A stretch of DNA of 64,000 nucleotides from Burkholderiales bacterium. GTDB taxonomy: Bacteria > Pseudomonadota > Gammaproteobacteria > Burkholderiales > Burkholderiaceae_F. Location: contig JADCGS010000025.1 of assembly GCA_020248865.1 (NCBI GenBank), positions 1 through 64,000 on the forward strand, given 5' to 3'. Shown piece after piece: positions 30,201 through 37,532 of the stretch (the first letter of the stretch is position 1; every line of letters starts with the position of its first letter). The notes under the pieces are model-generated. The model did no database searches. It saw only the letters and a list, made by a program, of their open reading frames with translations, and was not told the DNA's origin. Made by a program: the position numbers and the translations under genes.

Positions 30201-31020
30201 CGCCGGTCACCGGTGCGGCCGAGCTCGGGTCGGGCGTGCAGGCCACCGGAATGTGGCCTTCGCCGGCCAGCAGGCCGGAGGTCGGGTCCAGCCCGATCCA
30301 GCCCGCACCGGGCAGATACACCTCGCACCAGGCGTGCAGGTCGGTGAAGTCGACCTCGGCGCCGCTCGGGCCGTCGAGCGACTTGACGTCGGGCTTCAGT
30401 TGAATGAGGTAGCCCGAGACGAAGCGGGCGGCAAGCCCCACATGGCGCAGCGCCTGCACCAGCAGCCAGCCGGTGTCGCGGCACGAACCGGCCGCGCGCC
30501 GCAGCGTCTGCTCCGGGGTCTGCACGCCCGGCTCCAGGCGGATCAGGTAGCGGATCTCGCGCTGCAGCCGGCGGTTAATGTCGACCAGGAAGTCGATGGT
30601 GCGCTGCTCGCGCCGATCGATGCTGGCAACAAACTCGCGAAAGCGCGCCCCGCCCTCCTCGCACGCCAGGTACGGCAGCAGATCGTGGTGCAGCGCGCCC
30701 TCGTAGCCGAACGGGAAGTTCTCGGCAGCCGGCTCCAGGAAGAAGTCGAACGGGTTGTAGACCGCCATCTCGGCCACGAGATCCACCGTGATCCGGAACT
30801 CGGTGGTCTTGTCGGGGAAGACCAGGCGCGCGAGGTAGTTGGAAAACGGGTCCTGCTGCCAGTTGATGAAGTGGCCGGCCGGTTCGATGCGCTGCGAGTA
30901 CGACAGGATCGGCGTGCGGCAGTGCGGCGCCGGCCGCAGCCGCACCACCTGCGGGCCGAGGGCCACGCGCCGGTCGTAGCGGTAGGTGGTGACGTGGTTG
31001 AGCGCGACGTGGATGGACAT
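27280..31020 (-). CDS. transglutaminase-like / DUF2126 giant protein of the Anbu operon
   Basis: A 1246-residue protein. The N-terminus has the transglutaminase-associated beta domain (MSIHVALNHVTTYRYDRR) and a transglutaminase-like core with Cys180 in GSCRD, His229 in LHAW and Asp245 in LDPTSG. The rest is the DUF2126 region (RLTMGGEPTFVSVDD, GQGKWYPGEPLPRWAL, GGGNHFVLGGATPADSPFLRRP, WRTPYRCPLVRWGT), resembling peptide-ligase/amidoligase-associated proteins. Residues about 617-679 are an in-frame insertion made of palindromic repeats, and residues about 501-516 are a four-unit repeat rich in Arg, Asn/Asp, Glu and Ala. The ATG at 31020 begins 19 bases after the Anbu gene. Family members are usually about 1100 residues, so the insertion accounts for part of the extra length. 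Confidence 0.9.
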   Translation of the reverse strand: MSIHVALNHVTTYRYDRRVALGPQVVRLRPAPHCRTPILSYSQRIEPAGHFINWQQDPFSNYLARLVFPDKTTEFRITVDLVAEMAVYNPFDFFLEPAAENFPFGYEGALHHDLLPYLACEEGGARFREFVASIDRREQRTIDFLVDINRRLQREIRYLIRLEPGVQTPEQTLRRAAGSCRDTGWLLVQALRHVGLAARFVSGYLIQLKPDVKSLDGPSGAEVDFTDLHAWCEVYLPGAGWIGLDPTSGLLAGEGHIPVACTPDPSSAAPVTGALDECEVDFQHHMAITRIYESPRVTRPYSDAQWQAIDALGRDVDTDLARGDVRLTMGGEPTFVSVDDRDGAEWNTAALGPTKRGLAAELTHQLREKYAAGGFVHMGQGKWYPGEPLPRWALSAYWRADGQPCWSDPALLADERLPGRASSSAAQRFITRLAQRLAVDPKHAQAGYEDSLYYLWRERRLPANVDPFDSRLDDELERARLRRVFQQGLASVVGYALPIARNEARNEARNEARDEARGAAIGGWRSGPWFLRDERMYLIPGDSPMGYRLPLDSLPWVDQQQYPHLHTQDPFAPSAPLPLHADIRRQYAPHAVGGGFAEGGAVALQGGFETPAGALAPSPRSRGEGWGEGLLEKGSGGGAPMHGGHDETGATSAPSPRSRGEGWGEGRPSPPPSPAEAGEREGRVEASAGRWPRRFESAHWITRTALCVEARDPQRMSAPARPERESLAAQLEESATNSAPAEAPHGVRGQHLYVFMPPLARLEDYLELLAAVEATAAELALPVVLEGYPPPRDPRLRSLAVTPDPGVIEVNIHPAHDWDELVDHTEFLYEAAHQTRLSTEKFMLDGRHTGTGGGNHFVLGGATPADSPFLRRPDLLASLLAFWHNHPSLSYLFSGLFIGPTSQAPRVDEARNDQLYELEIALAELRAQTARSEAAGAGPVAPWLIDRTLRNILVDVTGNTHRSEFCIDKLYSPDGPAGRLGLLELRAFEMPPHARMSLAQQLLLRALVAWFWRTPYRCPLVRWGTALHDRFLLPTFVQMDFEDVLAELAAGGYAFDAAWFAPHFEFRFPLIGETAARGVQLTLRSALEPWHVMGEEGAAGGTVRYVDSSLERLEVRVTGLVDGRHVVTVNGVALPLQPTGRVGEFVAGVRYRAWQPASALHPTIGVHAPLTFDLVDGWLGRSLGGCRYHVTHPGGRNHEVFPVNAYEAESRRLARFFKTGHTPGRMAVAPLQRSLEFPFTLDLRQH
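28984..29172. repeat. palindromic repeat cluster inserted in frame in the DUF2126 gene
   Basis: Hairpins are seen at 28984-29005 (9-base stem), 29011-29033 (GGGTGAGG with CCTCACCC), 29036-29061 (11-base perfect stem, CCCTCTCCCCG / CGGGGAGAGGG) and 29147-29172 (identical to the previous one). The 29036 and 29147 copies are preceded by the same CCCTCACCCCA(A/G)C flank. The same family lies after the lipase gene at 52765-52980. The reading frame of the host gene stays open through all of it. Confidence 0.9.
29472..29519. repeat. 12-bp tandem repeat within the DUF2126 gene
   Basis: Four 12-base units (GTGCTTCGTTGC and close variants) lie back to back. On the coding strand they give a four-residue repeat (Arg-Asn/Asp-Glu-Ala). 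Because the unit is a multiple of three, copy changes would keep the frame. Confidence 0.93.
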
Positions 31021-31039
31021 GGGGCCGTGGCGACGGGCT

Positions 31040-31912
31040 TTACTGGTCTTGCCGTTGCTGGGCTCCCGCCCCCGCCACCAGTTGCACCTGCCCGGCCGGC
31101 CGGGCCTCCAGCGTGGGCGGCAAGGGCGCGCGCACCGGATGGGTGATGTCGGTCTCCAGCCGCGGCGCATCGGGCGCGGCGCGGGCGTCGCGCCAGGTCG
31201 GGTCCGGAATCTCCTGGAACACCTGCTTCAGGCGCGCGCCCCAGGTGTTGCGGATCATCTGCATGTACTGGTTGTGCGGGTCGATCTGCACGAACTTGGT
31301 GACCTGCAGCGCACCTTCCTCGTACACCAGCAGGTCCAGCGGCAGCCCCACCGAGATGTTGGAGCGCAGGGTCGAGTCCATGCTGATCAGCGCGCACTTG
31401 GCCGCCTCGTCCAGCGCCGTGGCCGGCGTGACCACGCGGTCGATGATCGGCTTGCCGTACTTGGCCTCGCCGATCTGGAAGTACGGGTTCTCGGGCGTAG
31501 CCTCGATGAAGTTGCCGGCCGCATAGACCTGGAACAGCCGCATCCGCTCGCCGCGGATCTGCCCGCCGAAGATGAAATGGCAGGTGAAATCGATGCCGGC
31601 CTGCTTGAGCGCCGCGGCGTCGCGCTCGTGGATCTCGCGCACCGCCTCGCCGACGATGCGCACCGCATCGAACAGGGTCTTGGCGTTCCACACGCTGTGG
31701 TCGGTCGCGCCGGTGCGCTCGGTGACCACCTGCCGCACCGCCTGCGTGATGGCCAGGTTGCCGGCCGACAGCAGCACCATCAGCCGCTCGCCGGGGTGCT
31801 CGAACACCGTCATCTTGCGGAAGGTGGAGATCTGGTCCACGCCGGCGTTGGTGCGCGAGTCCGACAGGAACACCATGCCGCGGTCCAGCTTCATGGCCAC
31901 GCAGTAGGTCAT
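31040..31912 (-). CDS. Anbu-type proteasome-like peptidase
   Basis: A 290-residue N-terminal-nucleophile hydrolase of the Anbu (ancestral beta subunit) group. After removal of Met1 the chain would start with Thr, the proteasome nucleophile. With that Thr as residue 1, Asp17 (LSDSRTN) and Lys32 (STFRKM) fall where proteasome beta subunits keep Asp17 and Lys33. Further family signatures are NLAITQAV, CHFIFGGQIRGE, GEAKYGKPI and ISMDSTLRSNISVG. The start ATG at 31912 overlaps the alpha-E stop (ATGA). Characterised Anbu proteins form open ring or helical assemblies with weak peptidase activity; the physiological substrate is not established. The C-terminal 30 residues are low-complexity. Confidence 0.92.
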   Translation of the reverse strand: MTYCVAMKLDRGMVFLSDSRTNAGVDQISTFRKMTVFEHPGERLMVLLSAGNLAITQAVRQVVTERTGATDHSVWNAKTLFDAVRIVGEAVREIHERDAAALKQAGIDFTCHFIFGGQIRGERMRLFQVYAAGNFIEATPENPYFQIGEAKYGKPIIDRVVTPATALDEAAKCALISMDSTLRSNISVGLPLDLLVYEEGALQVTKFVQIDPHNQYMQMIRNTWGARLKQVFQEIPDPTWRDARAAPDAPRLETDITHPVRAPLPPTLEARPAGQVQLVAGAGAQQRQDQ

Positions 31913-32967
31913 GCCACGGCTCCGGCGCTGGTGGAAATCGGTACCAGGAAGTCCCGGCTGATGCGCCCGCCCAGGTCGTTGACGCGCTCCAGGAAGCGCG
32001 TGAGGTAGGCATGCAGCCCCTGGCTCTGGATGTCGATGATCCGCCCGTACTGCAGCTCCGCCCGCAGCAGGCCGGCGCGCCGCTCGGTCTCGCCGGAGCG
32101 GCTGTTGCGCACCTTCTCCAGGTTGCCGCAGACCTCGTTGAGGCAGTACATCAGCGAGCGCGGCATGTCGTCGCGCAGGATCAGCAGTTCGGCCACCCGC
32201 GCCGGCGTGATGATGTCGCGGTACACCTTGCGGTAGATCTCGAAGGCCGACACCGAGCGCAGAATGGCCGCCCAGTAGTAGAAGTCCAGAGGGTGGCCGA
32301 GGCTGTCGCCCGCCCCCTGCGCCTGCGCCTGCGCCGCACCGCCCATTGCCTGGGTCTGGGTCTGAGTCTGGGTCTGCGCCGGCGCCTGCGCCACGCCGCC
32401 AGGCTGCTGGGGCGCGGCGTGGAACTTCACGTCCACCAGCCGCGCGGTGTTGTCGGCGCGCTCCAGGAAGGTGCCCAAGCGGACGAAGTAGAACGCCTCG
32501 TCCTTGAGCATGGTGCCGATGGTCACGCCGCGCGACAGGTGCGAGCGGAACTTCACCCACTCGAAGAACTGCTGCGGATCGCGCGCCAGCAGCTTGCTGC
32601 GCAGGTGCTGCTGCAGCTCCAGCCAGGTGTCGTTGTGCGTCTCCCAGACCTCGGTGGTGATCGAGCCGCGCACCGCCCGCGCGTTCTCGCGCGCCGCCTG
32701 CAGGCAGCAGTAGATCGACGACGCATTGGTCGGATCGCGCACCAAAAAGTCGAGCACGTCGCCGCGCGTGGTGGCGCCGAAGCGCGAGTCGTACGCGGCC
32801 TGCAGCTCGGAGATCCCGAGCACCGCCCGCCAGGCGCGCTCCACGTCTTCGGCCGGCTGCGGCAGCAGCGAGGTGGACAGGGTCACGTCGAGCATGCGGG
32901 CGGTGTTTTCGGCCCGCTCGATGTAGCGCGCCATCCAGAACAGGTGGTCGGCGGTACGGCTCAGCAT
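31909..32967 (-). CDS. alpha-E domain protein
   Basis: A 352-residue all-helical protein of the alpha-E (DUF403) family. It starts MLSRTADHLFWMARYIERAE, the family's conserved N-terminus, and repeats a related helix later (VRLGTFLERADNTARLVDV). No catalytic motif is known. Around residues 198-206 there is a Gln-Thr repeat encoded by a 6-base microsatellite, likely a surface loop. The gene starts two bases after the ATP-grasp gene and overlaps Anbu by ATGA. Close coupling implies the three products act together, the alpha-E protein perhaps as a partner or acceptor for the ATP-grasp enzyme; that is inference. Confidence 0.9.
   Translation of the reverse strand: MLSRTADHLFWMARYIERAENTARMLDVTLSTSLLPQPAEDVERAWRAVLGISELQAAYDSRFGATTRGDVLDFLVRDPTNASSIYCCLQAARENARAVRGSITTEVWETHNDTWLELQQHLRSKLLARDPQQFFEWVKFRSHLSRGVTIGTMLKDEAFYFVRLGTFLERADNTARLVDVKFHAAPQQPGGVAQAPAQTQTQTQTQAMGGAAQAQAQGAGDSLGHPLDFYYWAAILRSVSAFEIYRKVYRDIITPARVAELLILRDDMPRSLMYCLNEVCGNLEKVRNSRSGETERRAGLLRAELQYGRIIDIQSQGLHAYLTRFLERVNDLGGRISRDFLVPISTSAGAVA
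32350..32376. repeat. hexanucleotide repeat in the alpha-E gene
   Basis: Four and a half copies of CTGGGT (one CTGAGT) encode alternating Gln and Thr on the minus strand. The length of this loop can change by two residues without a frameshift. Confidence 0.9.
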
Positions 32968-32969
32968 GC

Positions 32970-34412
32970 TCAGCGCTCCAGCACCCAGGTGTCTTTCGTC
33001 CCGCCGCCCTGCGACGAGTTGACCACCAGCGAGCCCTCGCGCAGGGCCACGCGGCACAGGCCGCCGGGCACGGTGACGATCTCCCGGCCCGACAGCACAT
33101 AGGGCCGCAGGTCGATGTGGCGCGGTGCGATGCCCTGTTCAACATAGGTCGGGCAGGTGGACAGCGCCAGCGTGGGCTGCGCGATGTAGTTGGCCGGGTC
33201 GGCCTTCACGCGCTCGGCAAACGCGGCAACCTCCTGCGTGCTGGAGGCCGGGCCGACCAGCATGCCGTAGCCGCCGGCGCCATGGACCTCCTTGACCACC
33301 AGCGAGGCCATGTTGGCCAGCACGTACGACAGGTCGAGCGGATCGCGGCAATTGAAGGTCGGCACGTTGGCCAGGATCGGCTCCTCGGCGAGGTAGAAGC
33401 GGATCATGTCCGGCACGTAGGGGTAGATCGACTTGTCGTCGGCCACCCCGGTGCCGATGGCGTTGCACAGCGTCACGCGGCCGGCGCGGTACACGTCGAG
33501 CAGGCCGCGCACGCCCAGCGTGGAGTCGGCTCGGAAGTGCGCCGGGTCGAGGAAGTCGTCGTCGATGCGGCGGTAGATCACGTCCACCCGCTGCGGGCCG
33601 CGCGTGGTGCGCATGTAGACGGCGTTGTCCTGCACGAACAGATCCTGGCCCTCCACCAGCTCGATGCCCATTTGCTGCGCCAGGAAGGCGTGCTCGAAGT
33701 AGGCCGAGTTGTACATGCCGGGGGTCAGCAGCACCACGGTCGGGTTGTCCGCTCCCTGCGGGGCCACCGAGCGCAGGTTCTCCAGCAGCACGTCGGGGTA
33801 GTGCGCCACCGGGGCCACCCGGTGCAGGCTGAACAGCTCGGGAAACAGCCGCATCATCATCTTGCGGTTTTCCAGCATGTAGCTCACGCCGCTGGGCACG
33901 CGCAGATTGTCCTCGAGCACGTAGAACACGCCCTCGCCCTGCGCGTCGCCGGCCCGCACCAGGTCGATGCCGGCAATGTGCGAGTAGATGCCCTGCGCCA
34001 CGTCCACGCCCTGCATCTCCGGGCGGTACTGGCTGTTCTTGAGCACCTGCTCGGCCGGCACTTTGCCCGCCTTGAGGATGGCCTGCTCGTGATAGACGTC
34101 GTGCACGAACAGGTTGAGCGCGCGCACCCGCTGGCGCAGGCCGGCCTCCAGCAGGCGCCACTCGGCCGCCGTGAGGATGCGCGGGATGACGTCGAACGGG
34201 ATCAGCCGCTCGGTGCCGCTGCCGTCCTCGTCCTTGTCGCCGTAGACCGCGAAGGTGATGCCGACGCGGCGAAACACGAGATCCGCCTCGGCGCGCTTGT
34301 TGTGCATCGTCTCGGGGCTCTGCCGATCGAGCCACGAGTGGTACTGGCGGTAGGGCGCGCGCAGCGCGCCGTCCGCGGTACTCATCTCGTCGTAAGGGCG
34401 CGCTTGCAGCAT
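32970..34412 (-). CDS. circularly permuted ATP-grasp protein, first gene of the Anbu operon
   Basis: A 480-residue circularly permuted ATP-grasp enzyme. Family motifs are FRRVGITFAVYGD, FVLEDNLRVPSG-like YVLEDNLRVPSGVSYM, VVLLTPGMYNSAYFEH, YRRIDDDFLDP and VVKEVHGAGGYGMLVGP, the last two contributing metal and ATP contacts. The fold joins carboxylates to amines at ATP cost, so a peptide or amino-acid ligation is the likely chemistry. The ATG at 34412 (MLQARPYDEM) gives the usual N-terminus; a 19-residue extension is unlikely. The alpha-E gene begins two bases after its stop. The start lies 53 bases from the end of comEC, so the operon may be read from an upstream promoter. Confidence 0.9.
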   Translation of the reverse strand: MLQARPYDEMSTADGALRAPYRQYHSWLDRQSPETMHNKRAEADLVFRRVGITFAVYGDKDEDGSGTERLIPFDVIPRILTAAEWRLLEAGLRQRVRALNLFVHDVYHEQAILKAGKVPAEQVLKNSQYRPEMQGVDVAQGIYSHIAGIDLVRAGDAQGEGVFYVLEDNLRVPSGVSYMLENRKMMMRLFPELFSLHRVAPVAHYPDVLLENLRSVAPQGADNPTVVLLTPGMYNSAYFEHAFLAQQMGIELVEGQDLFVQDNAVYMRTTRGPQRVDVIYRRIDDDFLDPAHFRADSTLGVRGLLDVYRAGRVTLCNAIGTGVADDKSIYPYVPDMIRFYLAEEPILANVPTFNCRDPLDLSYVLANMASLVVKEVHGAGGYGMLVGPASSTQEVAAFAERVKADPANYIAQPTLALSTCPTYVEQGIAPRHIDLRPYVLSGREIVTVPGGLCRVALREGSLVVNSSQGGGTKDTWVLER

Positions 34413-34465
34413 CGGGGGGGGCGTGTCGGTGCAGGTAGGCTCTGAGCAAGCAAGAACAGGGCCAA

Positions 34466-37123
34466 TCAATCGAAGGCGGGCTCGACCAGCATCGGCTCGG
34501 CGGGCGCCTCCGGCAACCGCGGGACGGCCGCACTCGCTTCGCGGCGCGACGCATCGTAGCCTGTGCCGTCCGTAGCCGCCGCGGCGGCGCCGTCGCCGCC
34601 GTCGCCGCCGTCATCGCGGTCGGGGTCGACCGGCGCCAGGGGCCCCGGCTGGTTGTGCCAGTAGCGGCGGCCGGCGTGGCGCCAGGCGATGAGCTGCTCG
34701 CCATCGGGCCGCAGCCGCCACTGCAGGGCGCCGCTCCAGTCGGTACGCCGCACCGGCAACCCGGCGGCGGCATAGCGGGCCAGCACCTCCGGCGCCGGAT
34801 GGCCGAAGCGGTTGCGGTAGCCCGCCTGCACCAGCACCTCGGCCGGACCCAGCGCCGCCACGAACGGTGCCGACGAGGAGTGGCGGCTGCCGTGATGCGG
34901 CGCCGTCGCCAGGGTTGCGCGCAGCCCCGCGGCCCCGACACGGGCGGCAAGCTCCGCCTCCTCGCGCGCCGGCAGGTCGCCGGTCAGCAGCACGCTGCGC
35001 CCGGCAGCCGCCACACGCAGCACGCAGCTCATGGCGTTGGTCGAGCGCCGGCGCCCCGACGGCTCGTAGTCGGCGGCCGACGGATGCAGCACCTCGATGC
35101 GCAGCGGCGGCAGCTCCAGCACCTGGCCGGCGCGGCAGCGCTCCACCGGCGCCCCCCGCAATCCCCCCCGCAACACCGGATGCGCCGGGTCGATCGAGGT
35201 CAGCACGCCGGCCACCGGCAGCGCGCGCAGCAGCGAGGCCATGCCGCCCGAGTGGTCGCTGTCCAGGTGCGACACGACCATGAGGTCGAGCGCGCCGATG
35301 CCGCGCCAGCGCAGGTAGGGCGCGATGATCCGGCCGCCGGCGTCGGCCTGCGCATGGAAGCGCGGCCCGGTGTCGTACAGCACGGCGCGCTCGCGGGTCT
35401 CGATCAGCACCGCGCTGCCCTGCCCCACGTCGAGCGCGGTGACCCACAGCTCATCCGCGCCGGGCCGCGCCGGCGGCCACAGAACGAGCGGCAGCATCCA
35501 GAGCACGCCCACCCAGCGGGCCGGCCAGCCCGGCGGCGCCAGCAGCCAGGCCACGCCGGCGAAGGCGAGCGGCAGCGTCCAGCCGGGCGGCGCGGCCAGC
35601 GGCACGCTGGCCCACGGCCACGCGGCCACCCAGGCAAGCCCGTCGGCCAGCCACGCAAACAGTGCATGGGCAATGGCCAGCAGCGGCAGCGCCAGCGTGT
35701 CGAGCGGCCCCGGCAGTGCCACCGCCAGCCCGCCGGCCAGCGCCATCGGCGTCACCACCAGGCTCACCAGCGGGATCGCCACCGCGTTGGCCAGCGGCGA
35801 CACCAGCGACACCTGCTGGAACAGCAGCACCGTCAGCGGCACCAGGGCCACCGTGACGGCCAGTTGCACCTGAGCGGCCGCCAGCAGCGTGGCGCGCCAG
35901 CCGCGCTGCGGCGGCCCCGCCTGGCTCGACAGCGCATACAGGATGGCCGCCACCGCGCCGAACGACAGCCAGAATCCGGGCGCCAGCGCCGACCACGGAT
36001 CGAGCAGGTTGACGAAGAAGGCCGCGGCGGCCAGCGTCAGCGTGGGCCGCAGCGCCAGCCGCGACAGCAGCGCCAGCGCCACCACGGCCAGCATGAAGAA
36101 GGTGCGCTGGGCCGGCACGCCCCAGCCCGCCAGCAGGCAGTAGGCGAGCGCGGTCAGCATGCCGGCCACCGCGGCCGCGGTCTGCGCCGGCGCGCGCGCG
36201 AGCAGGCGTGCCGAGCGCCGCCAGCTCCAGCCGGCCAGCAGGGCCACCAGGCCCGCCACCATGGTGATGTGCAGCCCGCTGATGCTGACCAGGTGGCTGA
36301 TGCCGGTGCGGTTGAACAGTTGCCAGTCCGCCTCGGCGATGGCGCGCTGGTCGCCCAGCACCAGCGCCACGATCACGCCGCCGTAGCGGCTGCCCGCCAG
36401 CCGGGCCTGCAGTTCGGCGCGCAGATCGTCGCGCAGCCGGTCGACCAGCGGGCCGGGTTGCAGCACGCGCGCGTCCAGCCGCTGCGGGGTCGCATCGCGC
36501 CGGTCTGCCTGCGCACCCGGCAGCCCGCCGTCCGACCCGTCCGGCCCCGTGCGCGGCCGTACGACCTCGCGCACGTAACCCGTGGCGCGCAGGTTGCGCT
36601 CGAGCATCCAGGTCTCGAGGTCGAAGCCGCCCGGATTCATCGCCCCGTGCGGGCGGCGCAGCCGCACCGTGAAACTCCAGCGCTCGGCCGGCCGTACCCG
36701 CACATCGGCGCCGTACCAGCCGAGCGACAGGCGCTGCGGCACCTGCGGCGTGCCGTCGGCCGCGCCGTGTACCTGCTCGACCTCGAACTCGAAGCGCACG
36801 CCGCGCTCCAGCGCCGCCGGCAGGCTGGCCACGACGCCGGTCACGCGCACGTCGCGCCCCTCGTCGCCGAAGGCGAGCTGGTCGGCCATGCGCCACTGCG
36901 CCAGCAGGCCCGCATAGCCGAAGCCGGCCGCCAGCGCGCCGGCGGCGGCCAGCAGCGCGGCACCGCGCCCGGCCACCGCGCGGGCCTGCGCCCACAGCGC
37001 CCCGGCCGCGGCCGCGCCGCCCAGCGCCAGCGCGGCGACGATCAGCACGACGGGCGGCAACTCGGCCTGCTGCTGCAAGACCCAGCAGCCGGCGACGAAG
37101 GCAGACAGCGCCAGCGGCAGCAT
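34466..37123 (-). CDS. comEC: ComEC/Rec2 DNA-uptake channel protein
   Basis: An 885-residue protein needed to move single-stranded DNA across the inner membrane in natural transformation. An N-terminal OB-like periplasmic part (RVTGVVASLPAALERGVRF) is followed by the Competence membrane domain with HLVSISGLHITMVAGL and a series of helices. The C-terminal metallo-beta-lactamase-like domain has ALDVGQGSAVLIE and SHLDSDHSGGM, and a later TAPHHGSRHSS. The start at 37123 is MLPLALSAFVAGC. The last 60 residues are low-complexity Asp/Gly/Ala. tatD lies upstream on the same strand. Other competence genes are not in the window. Confidence 0.93.
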   Translation of the reverse strand: MLPLALSAFVAGCWVLQQQAELPPVVLIVAALALGGAAAAGALWAQARAVAGRGAALLAAAGALAAGFGYAGLLAQWRMADQLAFGDEGRDVRVTGVVASLPAALERGVRFEFEVEQVHGAADGTPQVPQRLSLGWYGADVRVRPAERWSFTVRLRRPHGAMNPGGFDLETWMLERNLRATGYVREVVRPRTGPDGSDGGLPGAQADRRDATPQRLDARVLQPGPLVDRLRDDLRAELQARLAGSRYGGVIVALVLGDQRAIAEADWQLFNRTGISHLVSISGLHITMVAGLVALLAGWSWRRSARLLARAPAQTAAAVAGMLTALAYCLLAGWGVPAQRTFFMLAVVALALLSRLALRPTLTLAAAAFFVNLLDPWSALAPGFWLSFGAVAAILYALSSQAGPPQRGWRATLLAAAQVQLAVTVALVPLTVLLFQQVSLVSPLANAVAIPLVSLVVTPMALAGGLAVALPGPLDTLALPLLAIAHALFAWLADGLAWVAAWPWASVPLAAPPGWTLPLAFAGVAWLLAPPGWPARWVGVLWMLPLVLWPPARPGADELWVTALDVGQGSAVLIETRERAVLYDTGPRFHAQADAGGRIIAPYLRWRGIGALDLMVVSHLDSDHSGGMASLLRALPVAGVLTSIDPAHPVLRGGLRGAPVERCRAGQVLELPPLRIEVLHPSAADYEPSGRRRSTNAMSCVLRVAAAGRSVLLTGDLPAREEAELAARVGAAGLRATLATAPHHGSRHSSSAPFVAALGPAEVLVQAGYRNRFGHPAPEVLARYAAAGLPVRRTDWSGALQWRLRPDGEQLIAWRHAGRRYWHNQPGPLAPVDPDRDDGGDGGDGAAAAATDGTGYDASRREASAAVPRLPEAPAEPMLVEPAFD

Positions 37124-37127
37124 GGGA

Positions 37128-37511
37128 TCAGGGGGCCCGAAGCTGTCCGGAACGGCCGCAGGCTGGCCCAAGCGGCCCCTCCCGCCACCCGTCGCCTGCG
37201 CAGGACCCCGTTCGCGACCCGATCCGGCGCCCGCGCTGCTCACCGAACGCCTGCGTGCGGGTCCGCTGCGCAGCGCGCCCGCAGGCCACTTGCAGCGACC
37301 GTTGCGACAGTCGCCCAACGCCGCCCCGGCACCGGCAACGGCGAGCCGGGGCGGCAAAGCGTGCGGCAACGCGCTCGGCGGTTCGTGCGGCCGTGCGTGC
37401 GGCGGGGCGTCCGGCGGGGCGTGCGGCGGGGCGTCCGGCGGGGCGTGCGGCGGGGCGTGCGGCGAGGCGTGCGGCGAGGCGTGCGGCGTCCTGGATCGTC
37501 ACAGCGTGCAT
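37128..37511 (-). CDS. hypothetical low-complexity ORF between tatD and comEC
   Basis: A 127-codon frame opening MHAVTIQDAARLAARLAARP sits 21 bases after tatD and ends four bases before comEC, so its spacing is that of an operon gene. The first third is Ala-Arg-Pro repeats produced by a 12-base tandem repeat; the rest is Arg/Gly/Cys-rich with no recognisable domain. Composition resembles random translation of GC-rich DNA. I list it because the placement is neat, but I doubt that it is a functional protein. Confidence 0.25.
   Translation of the reverse strand: MHAVTIQDAARLAARLAARPAARPAGRPAARPAGRPAARTAARTAERVAARFAAPARRCRCRGGVGRLSQRSLQVACGRAAQRTRTQAFGEQRGRRIGSRTGSCAGDGWREGPLGPACGRSGQLRAP
37397..37480. 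repeat. 12-bp tandem repeat between tatD and comEC
   Basis: Seven 12-base units, alternating GTGCGGCGGGGC and GTCCGGCGGGGC and ending in two GTGCGGCGAGGC units. The 409-base gap between tatD and comEC otherwise shows no recognisable element. Confidence 0.93.
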
Positions 37512-37532
37512 GACCGGTGGCCCCTTATCCGC

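Noticed and set aside
27280-31020. DUF2126 gene broken by the repeat insertion
   Set aside because: The frame is continuous across both repeats, and conserved blocks continue on the far side in the same frame.
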